Source: Stappia stellulata (GTDB lineage: Bacteria > Pseudomonadota > Alphaproteobacteria > Rhizobiales > Stappiaceae). Taken from it: a stretch of DNA of 64,000 nucleotides. The notes beneath the pieces are model-generated. The model was not told the origin of the DNA and ran no database searches. It worked only from the letters and a program-made list of their open reading frames with translations. A program made the position numbers and the translations under genes. The number at the start of each line of letters is the position of its first letter. The first letter of the stretch is position 1. Below, in pieces: positions 1-9,618 of the stretch. The stretch covers positions 587,092-651,091 of the forward strand of contig NZ_JAIVMF010000001.1 in NCBI RefSeq assembly GCF_020176715.1, in the 5' to 3' direction.

Positions 1-435
1 GAGATACATCAAGGTCGGTGCCTTGAGATAAAACGTCGGATGCTGACCGTACTGGATATGAAAGGAGAAGATCAGGGCGCACAGGAGCGCCACGTCGACA
101 ATAATCGAGACCACCAGGTACCACGCCGGCAGGACGAAGCGGTAGGACAGGCCGACGCGCAGGACCGTGAAGAGGAAATAGGCGGCAAGCGCCAGCGGCA
201 CGAAATTGAACCCGTCCGCGCCCTCGGCCCGCGGCGCAAGCGAATAGAGCCCGGCGAAGAAAACCACCATGGCGAGCTGGACCCAGCCGATCAGGCGTTC
301 GGCGCTGTTTTCGCGCATGCGGATCTCGGCCCGCACCCGTTCGGGGATTCCGTCCTGCCGGGGACCGCCGCGAAGAATGTAGCCGACCCAGCCGTCCCGA
401 CGCCGGGGGGGCGCAACCGCCTTGCCATTGTCCAC
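1..435 (-). CDS. Probable membrane-bound adenylate/guanylate cyclase, N-terminal part (runs off left edge)
   Basis: The reading frame starts at a GTG (435) preceded by a GGCGGAGA-type ribosome binding site and stays open for 145 codons to the left edge. The visible part has a polar N-terminus of about 45 residues, then at least three hydrophobic membrane segments (about residues 50-65, 80-95 and 105-125) separated by short loops, ending in SFHIQYGQ...YLKAPTLMYL. This N-terminal pattern resembles the membrane anchor of rhizobial class III adenylate/guanylate cyclases, but the catalytic domain lies outside the window, so the family is recalled, not shown. It is the last gene of a minus-strand run containing a cyclic-nucleotide-binding protein, which fits a cyclase. 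The gap to the upstream gene is 133 bases, so it may have its own promoter. Confidence 0.5.
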   Translation of the reverse strand, partial: MDNGKAVAPPRRRDGWVGYILRGGPRQDGIPERVRAEIRMRENSAERLIGWVQLAMVVFFAGLYSLAPRAEGADGFNFVPLALAAYFLFTVLRVGLSYRFVLPAWYLVVSIIVDVALLCALIFSFHIQYGQHPTFYLKAPTLMYL

Positions 436-568
436 GTCGCATCTCCGCCGGCTTCGGTTGTGCGGGCCGCATCGAGCACTTGCGAACGCCCCACCTCCGG
501 CCATAAAGACCGCAAACCAACTCACCGGCAACTCACCGCTGGCGGCGTCACCGCGACGTGATCGTGCG

Positions 569-1393
569 TTACGGGGTCAGCACCATGCCCTCGCGCCCGA
601 CAAGCGCCCCGGGATGGCGTTTTGCCGCCGCTTCGCCGATCGCATCCAGCTGGTCGTCGGTGCGGCGCGGGTCGTGATGGAACAGAACCGGACAGGCGAC
701 GCCGGCGTCCAGCGCCAGCTCAATGCCCTTTTGCCAGGTCGAATGCCCCCAGCCGACGAAGCGGTCGTATTCGTCATCCGTGTACATGGCGTCATAAATC
801 ATCACGTCGGCGCCTTCGACGAACCGCCGGACGGCCTGATCGATCTCGGCATTGCCATGCTCGTGATCCGTGATGATGCAGATGGACTTGCCGGCATGGT
901 CCAGCCGGTAGCCGGTGGCCCCGCCCGGGTGGTTGAGCCCGACGGTGCGCAGGGCGATGCCGTCGCCGCGCTCAACGGTTTCGCCGGACCGGAAATTGCG
1001 GAAGGACACCGCCCGCAGCTTGTTGGCGGCAACGGGAAAGATCGGCGGCGACATGATCCGGCAGATGATATCCATCAGCCCGGAGCGGTCGGCGAAATGC
1101 CCCGCCCAGGCCGTGATGGAAAAGCGGTCGTCATAGGCGGGGGTGAAGAACGGCAGTCCGCAGATGTGGTCGAGATGGGTGTGGGTGAAAAACAGGTCGA
1201 AGGCGCGCGGCGGCGCGGCATGAAGCTCCACACCGAGATTGCGCGCACCCGACCCGCAATCGATCAGGATGGCATCCTCTCCGGCGCGGATCTCGAAACA
1301 GGTGGTTTCCCCGCCATAGCGAAGCGTTCCGGCACCCGGCGTGGGCGTCGACCCGCGCACACCCCACAATTTCAGCGACAACGACTGCGACAC
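569..1393 (-). CDS. MBL-fold metallo-hydrolase (phosphodiesterase-like)
   Basis: A 274-residue single-domain metallo-beta-lactamase-fold protein. The metal motif HTHLDH (about residues 71-76) and later ligands in ITDHEHG and FHHDP are present, consistent with a two-metal site. There is no signal peptide, so it should be cytoplasmic. The lack of extra domains and the FHHDP...D tail recall PhnP-like or cyclic-phosphodiesterase-like members rather than antibiotic-hydrolysing lactamases; the substrate is unknown. The start is placed at GTG 1393, which has AGGCGAGGA about 7 bases upstream; a TTG at 1411 overlapping the stop of the preceding gene is the alternative. It is coupled to the cNMP-binding gene upstream, which suggests a role in cyclic nucleotide turnover (inference). 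Confidence 0.8.
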   Translation of the reverse strand: MSQSLSLKLWGVRGSTPTPGAGTLRYGGETTCFEIRAGEDAILIDCGSGARNLGVELHAAPPRAFDLFFTHTHLDHICGLPFFTPAYDDRFSITAWAGHFADRSGLMDIICRIMSPPIFPVAANKLRAVSFRNFRSGETVERGDGIALRTVGLNHPGGATGYRLDHAGKSICIITDHEHGNAEIDQAVRRFVEGADVMIYDAMYTDDEYDRFVGWGHSTWQKGIELALDAGVACPVLFHHDPRRTDDQLDAIGEAAAKRHPGALVGREGMVLTP

Positions 1394-1407
1394 TCGGTTT
1401 CCTCGCC

Positions 1408-1866
1408 TCAAGCTGCCGCGCCGGACGCCTTTTGCGCCGCGAGGTCTTGTGTCGTGCGCTCCAGACGTTGCGCGAGCGTGCGCATGACCTCGAGCGACAT
1501 GTCCGGAAATTCCTTGAGCAACCGGAGAAAGTCATCCTTCGATACGGTGAGGACGTCCATTTCCGTTGCCGCCACCACCGTTGCGGTGCGCGGAACGTCG
1601 CACAGGATCGCGATTTCGCCAACAATGGAATGCTGCCCGAGCCGGGCGACGGTTTTTTCGCCATCCGGCGTGGAAACGCGAATGTCCGCCTCGCCCTCGA
1701 GGATGATGAAGGCGGAATCGCCCTCCTCCCCCTGACGGCACAACTCCTCTCCGGGCGCGAAATGCGTCCGGTCGGAGATGAAAGCCAGCAGCCTCAGTTT
1801 GGTGGCATCGATGCCCCGGAACAAAGGCACACGACGCAGGGCGTCAACTTCAGCGTCTAGGGTCAC
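1408..1866 (-). CDS. Cyclic nucleotide-binding domain protein (Crp-like effector domain only)
   Basis: A 152-residue protein consisting of one cNMP-binding beta-roll: LFRGIDATKLRLLAF, then FAPGEELCRQGEEGDSAFI, and a phosphate-binding-cassette region around GEIAILCDVPRTATV, which keeps the Gly-Glu and the Arg that contact the cyclic phosphate. The short C-terminal helix carries no helix-turn-helix, so it is a stand-alone sensor, not a transcription factor. The start chosen is GTG 1866 with GGAGG six bases upstream; the frame stays open further upstream but without a better start. It lies between an ABC exporter and an MBL hydrolase and may gate the exporter or report on cAMP/cGMP (inference). 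Confidence 0.85.
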   Translation of the reverse strand: MTLDAEVDALRRVPLFRGIDATKLRLLAFISDRTHFAPGEELCRQGEEGDSAFIILEGEADIRVSTPDGEKTVARLGQHSIVGEIAILCDVPRTATVVAATEMDVLTVSKDDFLRLLKEFPDMSLEVMRTLAQRLERTTQDLAAQKASGAAA

Positions 1867-1958
1867 AGATCCTCCTTCGGCCCGGCGGCACGCGGCACGC
1901 CGTGCGTACCGGCGCTCGGGCCATTCGATACGATCGGGACAGGAGAGCGAACCCCGGA

Positions 1959-4562
1959 TCACTCCGCATTGTCATCCCCCGACGCGCTCTCCGTCATCCG
2001 TCCCTGGTTCATCACGATACTATGATCGAATTCCTCCGCGACGATCAAATTCGACGCCCCGAACAGCAGCATGCGCCCGTCGAGTTGCTCGCGGATCACC
2101 TTGCGCAGCGCCTTGTCGTCGTCGCTGTTTCCCGTTGCCGTCTCGTCGAGGATCGTCACCGGCGCATTCTTCATCAACGCACGCACCAGTGCGACCCGCC
2201 GGCGCTGGCCGGCCGAAAGCCGCGACCCGGCCACACCGACGTGGAAGCCCAGTCCCGCACGGATGATCGGACGGCGCAACTCCATCTCCTCGACGAGCGC
2301 CCGGATCACCTTGTCGATCTTCTCGCGCGCATCCCGCCGGTCGACGCGGGGCCGGCCGAAGAGGAGATTGTCCTCGATGGTCATCGGCGCGACGAAACGG
2401 TCGCGGTCGAACACGACGAAACGGCGCTCCGCCTGATCCATACGCTTGTGGAAGGTGGCGCGGGCCGCCACGATCTCGCCCCGCATGTCGTCGTCGAGAA
2501 CGCCCAGGCGGTGCCGGGCTGGAATCAGCTTGAAGGCAAGGCCGATGAGACGCTGCTCGTCGGTCGGGGTCAGCCCGCCCTTGCCGGATCCGACCTTTGC
2601 AGCCCTCAGGATCCGCTCGAACTCGGGCAATTCATCCTGGGTGATGAAGGAATAATCGCCGAGCAGGCCGGAATCGTCGCTGATGTTGGCGAAGAGCTCG
2701 ACCATCGTCTCGGCGATCTTCTGGCCGATCTCCAGCAGGCGCGCATAGAGCCCGGACTCCTTCAAGGCCGCTTCGATGTCGGGATCCGACGCCAGGGTGT
2801 CGATCCCGATCGAGCTATCCGCGGGCGCCGCGAACAGGAGGTTCTCGGCGACGCTGGCGCTGTTGTTGAAGCGGTCGATCTGCCAGAGCTCGATCATCGC
2901 GGAAAAGCGGTCGTCATTCGCGACCCGGTCGGCAAGTGCCCGGCGCGCGGCCAGGATCGCGTCCGCGAACTCCGGCTGAGACTCCGGGTCGATGGTTGCC
3001 TGCAATCCCATGCGGAACACATCCGCCGCCAGGCCGGTGAGCTCGATCAGGGCGAGCGCGTGCTCGACGAGGTCGTCCACATCCGCACAGGCAAGCGCGT
3101 CCAGATCCTCCCATTCCGCCTCGATGTCATATTGCGGGTTGCTGGTCAGCTGGGCCTCGGAGAGCCGTCGGGCGTAATCCACCTTGGACTCGCCGGTCCG
3201 TTCGGGCGGGCGCAGGGGCCGGTGCCGCAGCCCGTAGAAGATGTTGTCGCGCACCGTTCCCGTCCAGACATGCACCGCCGGGCCGACATAGGCGATCTGG
3301 CGGCCGAGCACGGATTCGCTCAAGGTCTCCAGGTTTCGCCCGCCGATCTCGACCCGCCCGCTTGTCGGACCAAGCAGGCCGGCGGCAAGCTGCAGCACCT
3401 CCGAGCGGCCGGATCCGTCCGGGCCGATGACCGCGAGATGTTGATCCGGCTCCACCGTCACCGTGACGTCGAACGCCTCCTGACCGGCCGCGCCTCCCGA
3501 GACGCTGACATTCTTCAGAGCCAGCGCGCCGGAGAGCGGCTCGGGCTCGTCGGTGACCAGACGGGCGACGGGGTAGATGTCCGGCGGATCGAAGTTTTCC
3601 ACCACCGTCTGGTACTTCACGTCGACATCGGCAACCATCTGGTAGTAGGCGAGAAGTTCCTTCCAGGGACCGGCAAGGTCCTTGTAGGCGGCAATCACCG
3701 CAAGCAGCGCACCGATCGACAGGTTGCCCTCAATCACCAGCCAGCCGCCGATCAGATAGAACAGGAACGGCGTCAACTGATTCATGAAGTTATTGAGAAA
3801 CTTTATGAAATACTTCCAGTTGAAGATTTTGAAGCGGATCTTGTAGTTGGTATAGAGGCGATCGGAAAGGTCGGCCGAATGCCAGGCCGACGCATCGTTG
3901 GCATGGATCTCGGACACCCCGGTGATGCTTTCGCCGATCTTGTCGGCGATGACGCGCACGTTGCGCACCCTTTGCCGGGACAGCAGAACGACCTTCTTCT
4001 GCAGCTTGGGAATGATGTAGGCCTGCATCGGGTAGGACGAGATTGCCGCCAACCCCAGAAGCGGGTCCTGCATGAAGATGAAGCCGATCTGGACGGCGAG
4101 CATGCCGCCCTGATAGGCCGGCAAGGCCACCGCCTCGCCGATGAAGCCGCCGACATCCTCGACCTCGGAGGTGATCATCGGAATGATTTCGCCCGAACTC
4201 ACCTTCTTGAAGTGCGGAAGACGGAACCGCAGCACCCGCTGAAACAGCTCGAAGCGGAGCCGGCGGAGCATGCGCTCGCCAAGACGCCCCTTGTAGACAT
4301 TGAGAACAAGCTTGATCCCGTTCGACAGGATCACCAGGCCGAGGAAGGCGAAACACAAGAGCACCAGATAGGAGATCTGGTCGAACTCGAAGCCCAGCAC
4401 CTCGCGGGGAAACAATTCCCCCTGGATCGCGTCGTTGACGATCAGCTTCGGCAGCTCCAAAAGGATATAGCTTACCGGATACGATAGCACGGTGATCAGC
4501 AGGATCACCATCTGCTGCCTTGCGCTATACTGCCAGATGAAGCGGAAGAGGCTTTTTTCCAT
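1959..4562 (-). CDS. ABC exporter (membrane domain fused to an expanded, degenerate ATPase domain)
   Basis: An 867-residue type IV ABC exporter half-transporter. Residues 1-330 form the membrane domain with about six hydrophobic segments. The ATPase domain begins near residue 345. Its Walker A is GPDGSGRS (Arg replacing the catalytic Lys) near residue 377, but the signature LSAGQRRR comes only near residue 780 and Walker B VTILDE near 800. About 400 residues therefore separate motifs normally about 110 apart. The insertion contains three ENLLF-type segments (TVRDNIFYG, SVAENLLFAAP, TIEDNLLFGRP), suggesting internal duplication of the helical subdomain. The H-loop histidine is missing in LLFGASN. 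The start ATG is clear. It heads the minus-strand cNMP/MBL/cyclase run and diverges from the glycosyltransferase operon, suggesting glycan or lipid export (inference). Confidence 0.85.
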   Translation of the reverse strand: MEKSLFRFIWQYSARQQMVILLITVLSYPVSYILLELPKLIVNDAIQGELFPREVLGFEFDQISYLVLLCFAFLGLVILSNGIKLVLNVYKGRLGERMLRRLRFELFQRVLRFRLPHFKKVSSGEIIPMITSEVEDVGGFIGEAVALPAYQGGMLAVQIGFIFMQDPLLGLAAISSYPMQAYIIPKLQKKVVLLSRQRVRNVRVIADKIGESITGVSEIHANDASAWHSADLSDRLYTNYKIRFKIFNWKYFIKFLNNFMNQLTPFLFYLIGGWLVIEGNLSIGALLAVIAAYKDLAGPWKELLAYYQMVADVDVKYQTVVENFDPPDIYPVARLVTDEPEPLSGALALKNVSVSGGAAGQEAFDVTVTVEPDQHLAVIGPDGSGRSEVLQLAAGLLGPTSGRVEIGGRNLETLSESVLGRQIAYVGPAVHVWTGTVRDNIFYGLRHRPLRPPERTGESKVDYARRLSEAQLTSNPQYDIEAEWEDLDALACADVDDLVEHALALIELTGLAADVFRMGLQATIDPESQPEFADAILAARRALADRVANDDRFSAMIELWQIDRFNNSASVAENLLFAAPADSSIGIDTLASDPDIEAALKESGLYARLLEIGQKIAETMVELFANISDDSGLLGDYSFITQDELPEFERILRAAKVGSGKGGLTPTDEQRLIGLAFKLIPARHRLGVLDDDMRGEIVAARATFHKRMDQAERRFVVFDRDRFVAPMTIEDNLLFGRPRVDRRDAREKIDKVIRALVEEMELRRPIIRAGLGFHVGVAGSRLSAGQRRRVALVRALMKNAPVTILDETATGNSDDDKALRKVIREQLDGRMLLFGASNLIVAEEFDHSIVMNQGRMTESASGDDNAE

Positions 4563-4833
4563 AGGGGGTTGTGTGCCTGGCTGGCGTTGGTCGCTCTCGA
4601 TCTTCTCGCATCATAACGCGGTGTTTTCAAAGCGCCAGTTCGCGCAGTATGCATTTGGCCACCGTTCCGGTCCGGGTCGTGCGAGCGGCGCAGAAACCGG
4701 CGGGGCTCCGCCTTGCCCGGGACAACCGGACCGTTCCGGTCTTGCATCGCGTTGACGCCGGGGCTAGAGCAGAAGGGTATGAGGGGATGCGTGGTCGTGC
4801 CGGACACCGGTTGCGCTGACCGAATGGGGCCGA

Positions 4834-6060
4834 ATGACGAACACTTCCCCGAAAGTGCTGATTTACAGCCATGATTCCTTTGGTCTGGGCCATCTGCGGC
4901 GCTGCCGGACAATTGCGCATGCGCTCACCGAGCGGTTTGGCGACCTCTCGGTCCTGATCCTGTCCGGATCCCCGATCATCGGCAGCTTCGAATTCCGCAC
5001 GCGCGTCGACTTCGTTCGCATTCCAGGCGTCATCAAGCTCAGGAATGGCGAATACACGCCGCTGTCGCTGTCGCTCAACATCGAGCACATTCTGGCGATT
5101 CGCTCGTCGATCATCGAACACACGGCGCAGGTGTTCGATCCCGACATCCTGATCGTCGACAAGGAACCGCTCGGATTGCGCGGCGAGATCCTCAGCACGC
5201 TGGAGATGCTCAAGGCGCGCGGGACGACCCGGCTCGTTCTCGGCCTGCGCGACGTGATGGACGACCCGGCGCATCTGCGCGAGGAATGGACCCGCAAGAA
5301 CGTCGACCCAGCGCTCGAGCGGCTCTACGACGAGATCTGGATCTATGGACCGCCCGACCTGCACGACCCGTTGGCCGGCATGGACCTGTCGCCCGCCGTT
5401 CATGCCAAGGCGACGAACACCGGATACCTGCGCCGCGACATTCCCGCCGACGCCAAGATCACCGAACCGCTGCCCTTCGACGACGAACCCTATATTCTCG
5501 TCACGCCTGGCGGCGGCGGCGACGGCGTCGAACTGGTCGACTGGGTGATGCGAGCCTATGAGGCCCGCTCGCAGCCGCTGTTTCCCGCGCTGATCGTTCT
5601 CGGCCCCTTCATGCCGGCCTCATCGGCGACCGAATTCCTGGCACGGGCGGAGCACCTGCGCGATGTCCATATCCTGCGCTTCCTGCCGACCATCGAGCCT
5701 TATATGGCCGGCGCGAAGGCCATCGTCGGAATGGGCGGCTACAACACGTTTTGCGAGATCCTGTCGTTCGACAAGCCGACGCTGATGGTGCCGCGAGTCG
5801 TCCCGCGGCGGGAACAGTCCATTCGCGCGACACGGGCCCAGGCCATCGGCCTGCTCAAGGTGCTTCCGATCGAGGACTACCCCGATGTCGACAAGATGAT
5901 CGCGGCGCTCGTTGCCCTGCCGAACTCGAACCCTCCGTCCGCGGCCGGGATCGACAATCTGCTTGGCGGACTGGACGTGATCGGCGACCGCGTCGAAACC
6001 ATCCTGGCGGACAAGCCGCGCGCGGATGCGCTGCGCGTTACTGCGCGCGGCGGGGACTGA
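4834..6060 (+). CDS. MurG-like glycosyltransferase (GT28-type fold)
   Basis: A 408-residue GT-B-fold protein. The N-terminal half opens with YSHDSFGLGHLRRC, matching the glycine-rich acceptor loop of MurG/UGT-type enzymes. The C-terminal half has TPGGGGDG and MGGYNTFCEILSFDKPTLMVPR, the donor nucleotide-sugar region. No transmembrane segment or signal peptide is seen, so it should be cytosolic or peripheral. It is the first gene of a five-gene plus-strand operon of sugar-acting enzymes that diverges from the ABC exporter across a 271-base gap. Donor and acceptor cannot be told from sequence. Confidence 0.85.
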   Translation: MTNTSPKVLIYSHDSFGLGHLRRCRTIAHALTERFGDLSVLILSGSPIIGSFEFRTRVDFVRIPGVIKLRNGEYTPLSLSLNIEHILAIRSSIIEHTAQVFDPDILIVDKEPLGLRGEILSTLEMLKARGTTRLVLGLRDVMDDPAHLREEWTRKNVDPALERLYDEIWIYGPPDLHDPLAGMDLSPAVHAKATNTGYLRRDIPADAKITEPLPFDDEPYILVTPGGGGDGVELVDWVMRAYEARSQPLFPALIVLGPFMPASSATEFLARAEHLRDVHILRFLPTIEPYMAGAKAIVGMGGYNTFCEILSFDKPTLMVPRVVPRREQSIRATRAQAIGLLKVLPIEDYPDVDKMIAALVALPNSNPPSAAGIDNLLGGLDVIGDRVETILADKPRADALRVTARGGD

Positions 6061-6106
6061 CCCGCGTCTCGCCTGCCCCTTGAACCCTGTTGAAGACCAG
6101 GATCAC

Positions 6107-7330
6107 ATGTCGCGCCTCGCCGTCGTCGTAAAAGGCTATCCACGCCTGTCGGAAACCTTCATCGCCCAGGAGATCCACGGGCTTCAGACACGCGGGATCG
6201 ACCAGCTCATCGTCGCCTTGCGCAAGCCCTATGATCCCTTCATCCACGAGGTGCATCGCAAGATCACCGCCGATGTTCTCTATCTTCCCGAGTATCTGAA
6301 GGATGACCCGGCCCGCGTTGCCCGCGCACGCCGTTGGGCGCAGGCGCAGCCGACCTATGCGGAGGCGCGCGCGCTTTTCGAGGCGGACTTCGCGCGCGAG
6401 TCCAATGCCGGGCGGCAGCGGCGCTGGGGCCAGGCCTGCGTGCTTGCCCACGAGCTTCCCGACGACGTCTCCTGGATCCACACCCATTATCTGCACACGC
6501 CCTGCACCGTTGCCAGGTATGCCGCGCATCTGTCGGGCCGGCGCTGGTCGTTTTCCGCTCACGCCAAGGACATCTGGACGAGTGCGGAGTGGGACCTGAA
6601 GGTTAAGCTCGCCGATGCCGCCTGGGGCGTGACCTGCACGAAGGTCAACGTCGATCACCTGAACGCGCTCGCCGGGACTGCGGACAAGGTGGACCTCGTC
6701 TACCACGGGCTGGATTTCTCGCCCTTTCCGCAACCGGACGGGCCGCCCGGCACGGCAAACGGCGCGACCGGCGCGCCCGTGCGCCTGCTCTCCGTCGGGC
6801 GCGCGGTGGAAAAGAAGGGGTATGACGACCTGCTGCATGCGCTGGCGGCCCTGCCCGCCTCGCTCAACTGGCACTTCGACCATATCGGCGGCGGGGAAAA
6901 GGCCGACGACCTGAAGGCGCTCGCCGAGCGCCTTGGCCTGACGGACCGCATCTCCTGGCAGGGCGCGCGTCCGCGCGAGGATGTGATTGCCGCGGCCAGC
7001 CGCGCGGACCTGTTCGTCCTGACATCGAAGGTCGCCAAGTCCGGCGACCGCGACGGGCTGCCGAACGTGCTGATGGAAGCGCAGGCAATGGGCCTGTGCT
7101 GCCTCGCCACCAGGGTCTCCGCGATTCCCGAACTGATCCGCGATGGCGAGACCGGCGTTCTGGTTCCGCCGGCGGATCGCTCGGCGATTGCTGCCGCGCT
7201 GGAAACGCTGATCCGCTCGCCCGACACCCGCCACCGGCTCGGCCAGGCAGCGGCACAGGACGTCCGCGCCCGGTTTTCCGCCGACCCGGGGCTCGATTTT
7301 CTGGCAGACCGGTTTCGCAAGATCCTGTAA
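6107..7330 (+). CDS. Glycosyltransferase family 4
   Basis: A 407-residue GT-B retaining glycosyltransferase. The N-terminus has KGYPRLSETFIAQEI, typical of GT4 enzymes acting on exopolysaccharides. The C-terminal donor domain has VGRAVEKKGYDDLL and GLPNVLMEAQAMGLCCLAT, the E-X7-E-like region, then GETGVLVPP. The start is ATG 6107 with AGGA about 5 bases upstream; the frame extends upstream into the preceding gene without a good start. It is 46 bases downstream of the first glycosyltransferase and 9 bases from the next, so clearly operonic. Its specificity is unknown. Confidence 0.88.
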   Translation: MSRLAVVVKGYPRLSETFIAQEIHGLQTRGIDQLIVALRKPYDPFIHEVHRKITADVLYLPEYLKDDPARVARARRWAQAQPTYAEARALFEADFARESNAGRQRRWGQACVLAHELPDDVSWIHTHYLHTPCTVARYAAHLSGRRWSFSAHAKDIWTSAEWDLKVKLADAAWGVTCTKVNVDHLNALAGTADKVDLVYHGLDFSPFPQPDGPPGTANGATGAPVRLLSVGRAVEKKGYDDLLHALAALPASLNWHFDHIGGGEKADDLKALAERLGLTDRISWQGARPREDVIAAASRADLFVLTSKVAKSGDRDGLPNVLMEAQAMGLCCLATRVSAIPELIRDGETGVLVPPADRSAIAAALETLIRSPDTRHRLGQAAAQDVRARFSADPGLDFLADRFRKIL

Positions 7331-7339
7331 GGCACAGCG

Positions 7340-8464
7340 ATGCGCATCGCCTTCACCGCTCCGATGAAACCGCTGGACGATCCTGTGCCGTCCGGCGATC
7401 GCACCATGGGCCGGCTGATCCTGCGCGCGCTGGAAACGGCCGGGCACGAAGTCTCGGTCGCCTCGCGGTTTCGCGCCTGGCGCAGGGACGGCGGCGTCGA
7501 CATGCAGCTTGCGCTGGAGGCCGAGGCCCGACGCGAGGCAGCGCGGATCGCGCGCGAATGGCGATCTGACGGCACCCGGCCCGACGCGTTCCTGACCTAC
7601 CACCTCTACCACAAGGCGCCGGACTGGATCGGCCCCGCACTGGCCGGCGCCTTCGACCTTCCCTACGTCGTGATCGAGGCAAGCCGGGCGCCCAAGCGTC
7701 GCACCGGCCCCTGGTCGCACGGATTCGCCGCAGCCGATGCGGCCCTCGCCCGCGCCGACCGGGTCGCTGCCTTGCACAGCGCCGACCTAGGCTGCCTCAA
7801 GGAGGTCGTGCCGGCCGACCGGCTGGAGATCTGTCCGCCGTTCCTTGACGAGGCACCGTTTCGCGATGCGGCGTCGTCGCGCAGTGCGGCGACCTCGCCC
7901 TTGCGGCTGCTGGCGGTCGGGATGATGCGGCCCGGAGACAAGCACGCCTCCTACAGACTGCTCGCGGACGCACTTGCCCTGCTGGCGGGGCGGCCCTGGC
8001 AACTGACCATAGCCGGCGACGGGCCTTGCCGGACGGAAATCGCAGGGTGGTTCGATCCCGCGCGCGTCACCTTCACCGGAGCCCTTGCGGAGGATGACAT
8101 GCCCGCGCTCTACGCCCGCCATGACGTCCTCGTCTGGCCGGCGATCCGCGAGGCCTTCGGCTTCGTTTTTCTGGAAGCGCAGGCGAGCGGGCTTGCCGTT
8201 GTCGGCGGCGACACCTTCGGCGTACCGGAGGTGGTTGCCGACGGCAGCAGCGGGCTTTTGTCACCGGAGGGCGACACGACCGCATTCGCCGCCAACATCC
8301 GCCGTCTGATCGACGATCCCGGCCTTGTGGCGCGTCTTGCCGGTGGCGCGAGGGCGAACATCGCCAAGCGTCACAGCCTCGCCAGTGGGGCGCAGCGGCT
8401 CGATGCCTTGATGCAAGCGGCCGGCGCCACTTATGCCGCCCGAAGCGGGACCTTGCCGTCATGA
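7340..8464 (+). CDS. Glycosyltransferase family 4 (second copy in operon)
   Basis: A 374-residue GT4-like enzyme. The N-terminal domain begins MRIAFTAPMKPLDDPVPSGD. The C-terminal domain carries LLAVGMMRPGDKHASYRLL, GDGPCRTEI and REAFGFVFLEAQASGLAVV, the conserved donor-binding Glu region, followed by FGVPEVVADGSSGLL. It overlaps the next gene by 4 bases (ATGA), so translation is coupled. It is only distantly similar to the preceding GT4, so the operon probably adds different sugars in turn (inference). Confidence 0.87.
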   Translation: MRIAFTAPMKPLDDPVPSGDRTMGRLILRALETAGHEVSVASRFRAWRRDGGVDMQLALEAEARREAARIAREWRSDGTRPDAFLTYHLYHKAPDWIGPALAGAFDLPYVVIEASRAPKRRTGPWSHGFAAADAALARADRVAALHSADLGCLKEVVPADRLEICPPFLDEAPFRDAASSRSAATSPLRLLAVGMMRPGDKHASYRLLADALALLAGRPWQLTIAGDGPCRTEIAGWFDPARVTFTGALAEDDMPALYARHDVLVWPAIREAFGFVFLEAQASGLAVVGGDTFGVPEVVADGSSGLLSPEGDTTAFAANIRRLIDDPGLVARLAGGARANIAKRHSLASGAQRLDALMQAAGATYAARSGTLPS

Positions 8465-9618
8465 CCCTCTCCGCCTTCATCCACGTCCAACATCTGCTGG
8501 GGACCGGCCATGTGCTGCGGGCCGCCGCGATCGGGCGCGCGCTCGCCGAGCGGGGCGTGGCGGTGACACTCGCCACCGGCAACACGCTGCCGCCGCATGC
8601 CGATGTCGGTGGACTGGAGATCGTCGAACTGCCGCCAGTGCGCGCCGCCGACGCCCGCTTCAAGACGTTCCTGACGCCCGAGGGACGGGAGATAGACGAC
8701 GGCTGGAAGACGGCCCGCCGGCAGGCGACCCTTCGCGCCTTCACCGCCCGGCCCTATGACCTGCTTCTGAGCGAGACCTGGCCCTTCGGCCGCCGTCCCT
8801 TCGCCTTCGAGATGGAGGCTCTGACCGCGACCGCCCGGGCGTTGGATCGCCCGCCGCTTGTCGCAGCGTCGATCCGCGACATCCTGGTGCGCAAGCAGCA
8901 GCTCTGGAAGGAAGAGCAGATGGCCGAGCTTGCCCAGGCCTTCTACGACCGCGTGCTGGTGCATTCCGATCCGGAGTTCATCCGGCTTGAGGACAGTTTC
9001 CCCTTCACCGATCGTATCGCGCCGCTCCTGCGCTACACCGGCTTCGTCGACACCTCGACCGGTCGCCCTGATGCGCCGGACGGAGACGGCGAGGACGAGG
9101 TGATCGTCTCCTGCGGCGGCGGGGCCGTCGGCGCCGACCTTCTGGCAGCGGCCATCGACGCCCGCCCGCTCTCCCGGCGCGCCGGCGATTGCACCTGGCG
9201 GCTGCTTGCCGGCCATGACATCGACGCCGCCACCTTCGATGCACTTTCGAACAAGGCCTCAACCGGCATTGTCCTGGAGCGCGCACGGCGGGACTTTCCT
9301 TCGCTTCTGGCCCGCGCACGGCTGTCCGTCAGTCAGGCCGGCTACAACACGGTGCTTGATGTCCTGCGGGCAGGCGTTCCGGCAGTCTTTGTGCCCTTCG
9401 CCCAGATCAAGGAAACCGAACAGCAGCAACGCGCCGAAGCGCTGCAGCGCCAAGGGCGGGCGGTCGTCACCCCGGAAGCGTCCTTGACGTCGGAAGCCCT
9501 GGCCGGCGCCATCGACGACGCCCTCGCCCTGCCGAAACGCCGGTTTACCGTTCAAACGGGCGGGGCGGAACGCAGCGCCGAGATCCTGATGGACGACCTG
9601 GAGCGGCGAAGCCGATGA
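8461..9618 (+). CDS. MurG-like glycosyltransferase (second GT28-type enzyme)
   Basis: A 385-residue GT-B enzyme with the acceptor loop HLLGTGHVLRAAAIGRAL at the N-terminus and VSQAGYNTVLDVLRAGVPA plus VPFAQIKETEQQQRAE near the C-terminus, the MurG/UGT-like donor signature. It shares the GYNT motif with the first gene of the operon, so the two are probably distant paralogues. It overlaps both neighbours by 4 bases. No membrane segment is evident. Confidence 0.83.
   Translation: MTLSAFIHVQHLLGTGHVLRAAAIGRALAERGVAVTLATGNTLPPHADVGGLEIVELPPVRAADARFKTFLTPEGREIDDGWKTARRQATLRAFTARPYDLLLSETWPFGRRPFAFEMEALTATARALDRPPLVAASIRDILVRKQQLWKEEQMAELAQAFYDRVLVHSDPEFIRLEDSFPFTDRIAPLLRYTGFVDTSTGRPDAPDGDGEDEVIVSCGGGAVGADLLAAAIDARPLSRRAGDCTWRLLAGHDIDAATFDALSNKASTGIVLERARRDFPSLLARARLSVSQAGYNTVLDVLRAGVPAVFVPFAQIKETEQQQRAEALQRQGRAVVTPEASLTSEALAGAIDDALALPKRRFTVQTGGAERSAEILMDDLERRSR

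Noticed and set aside
1902..4487. 861-codon plus-strand open frame
   Set aside because: Antisense to the ABC exporter; polar low-complexity translation and no ribosome site. Typical high-GC shadow frame.
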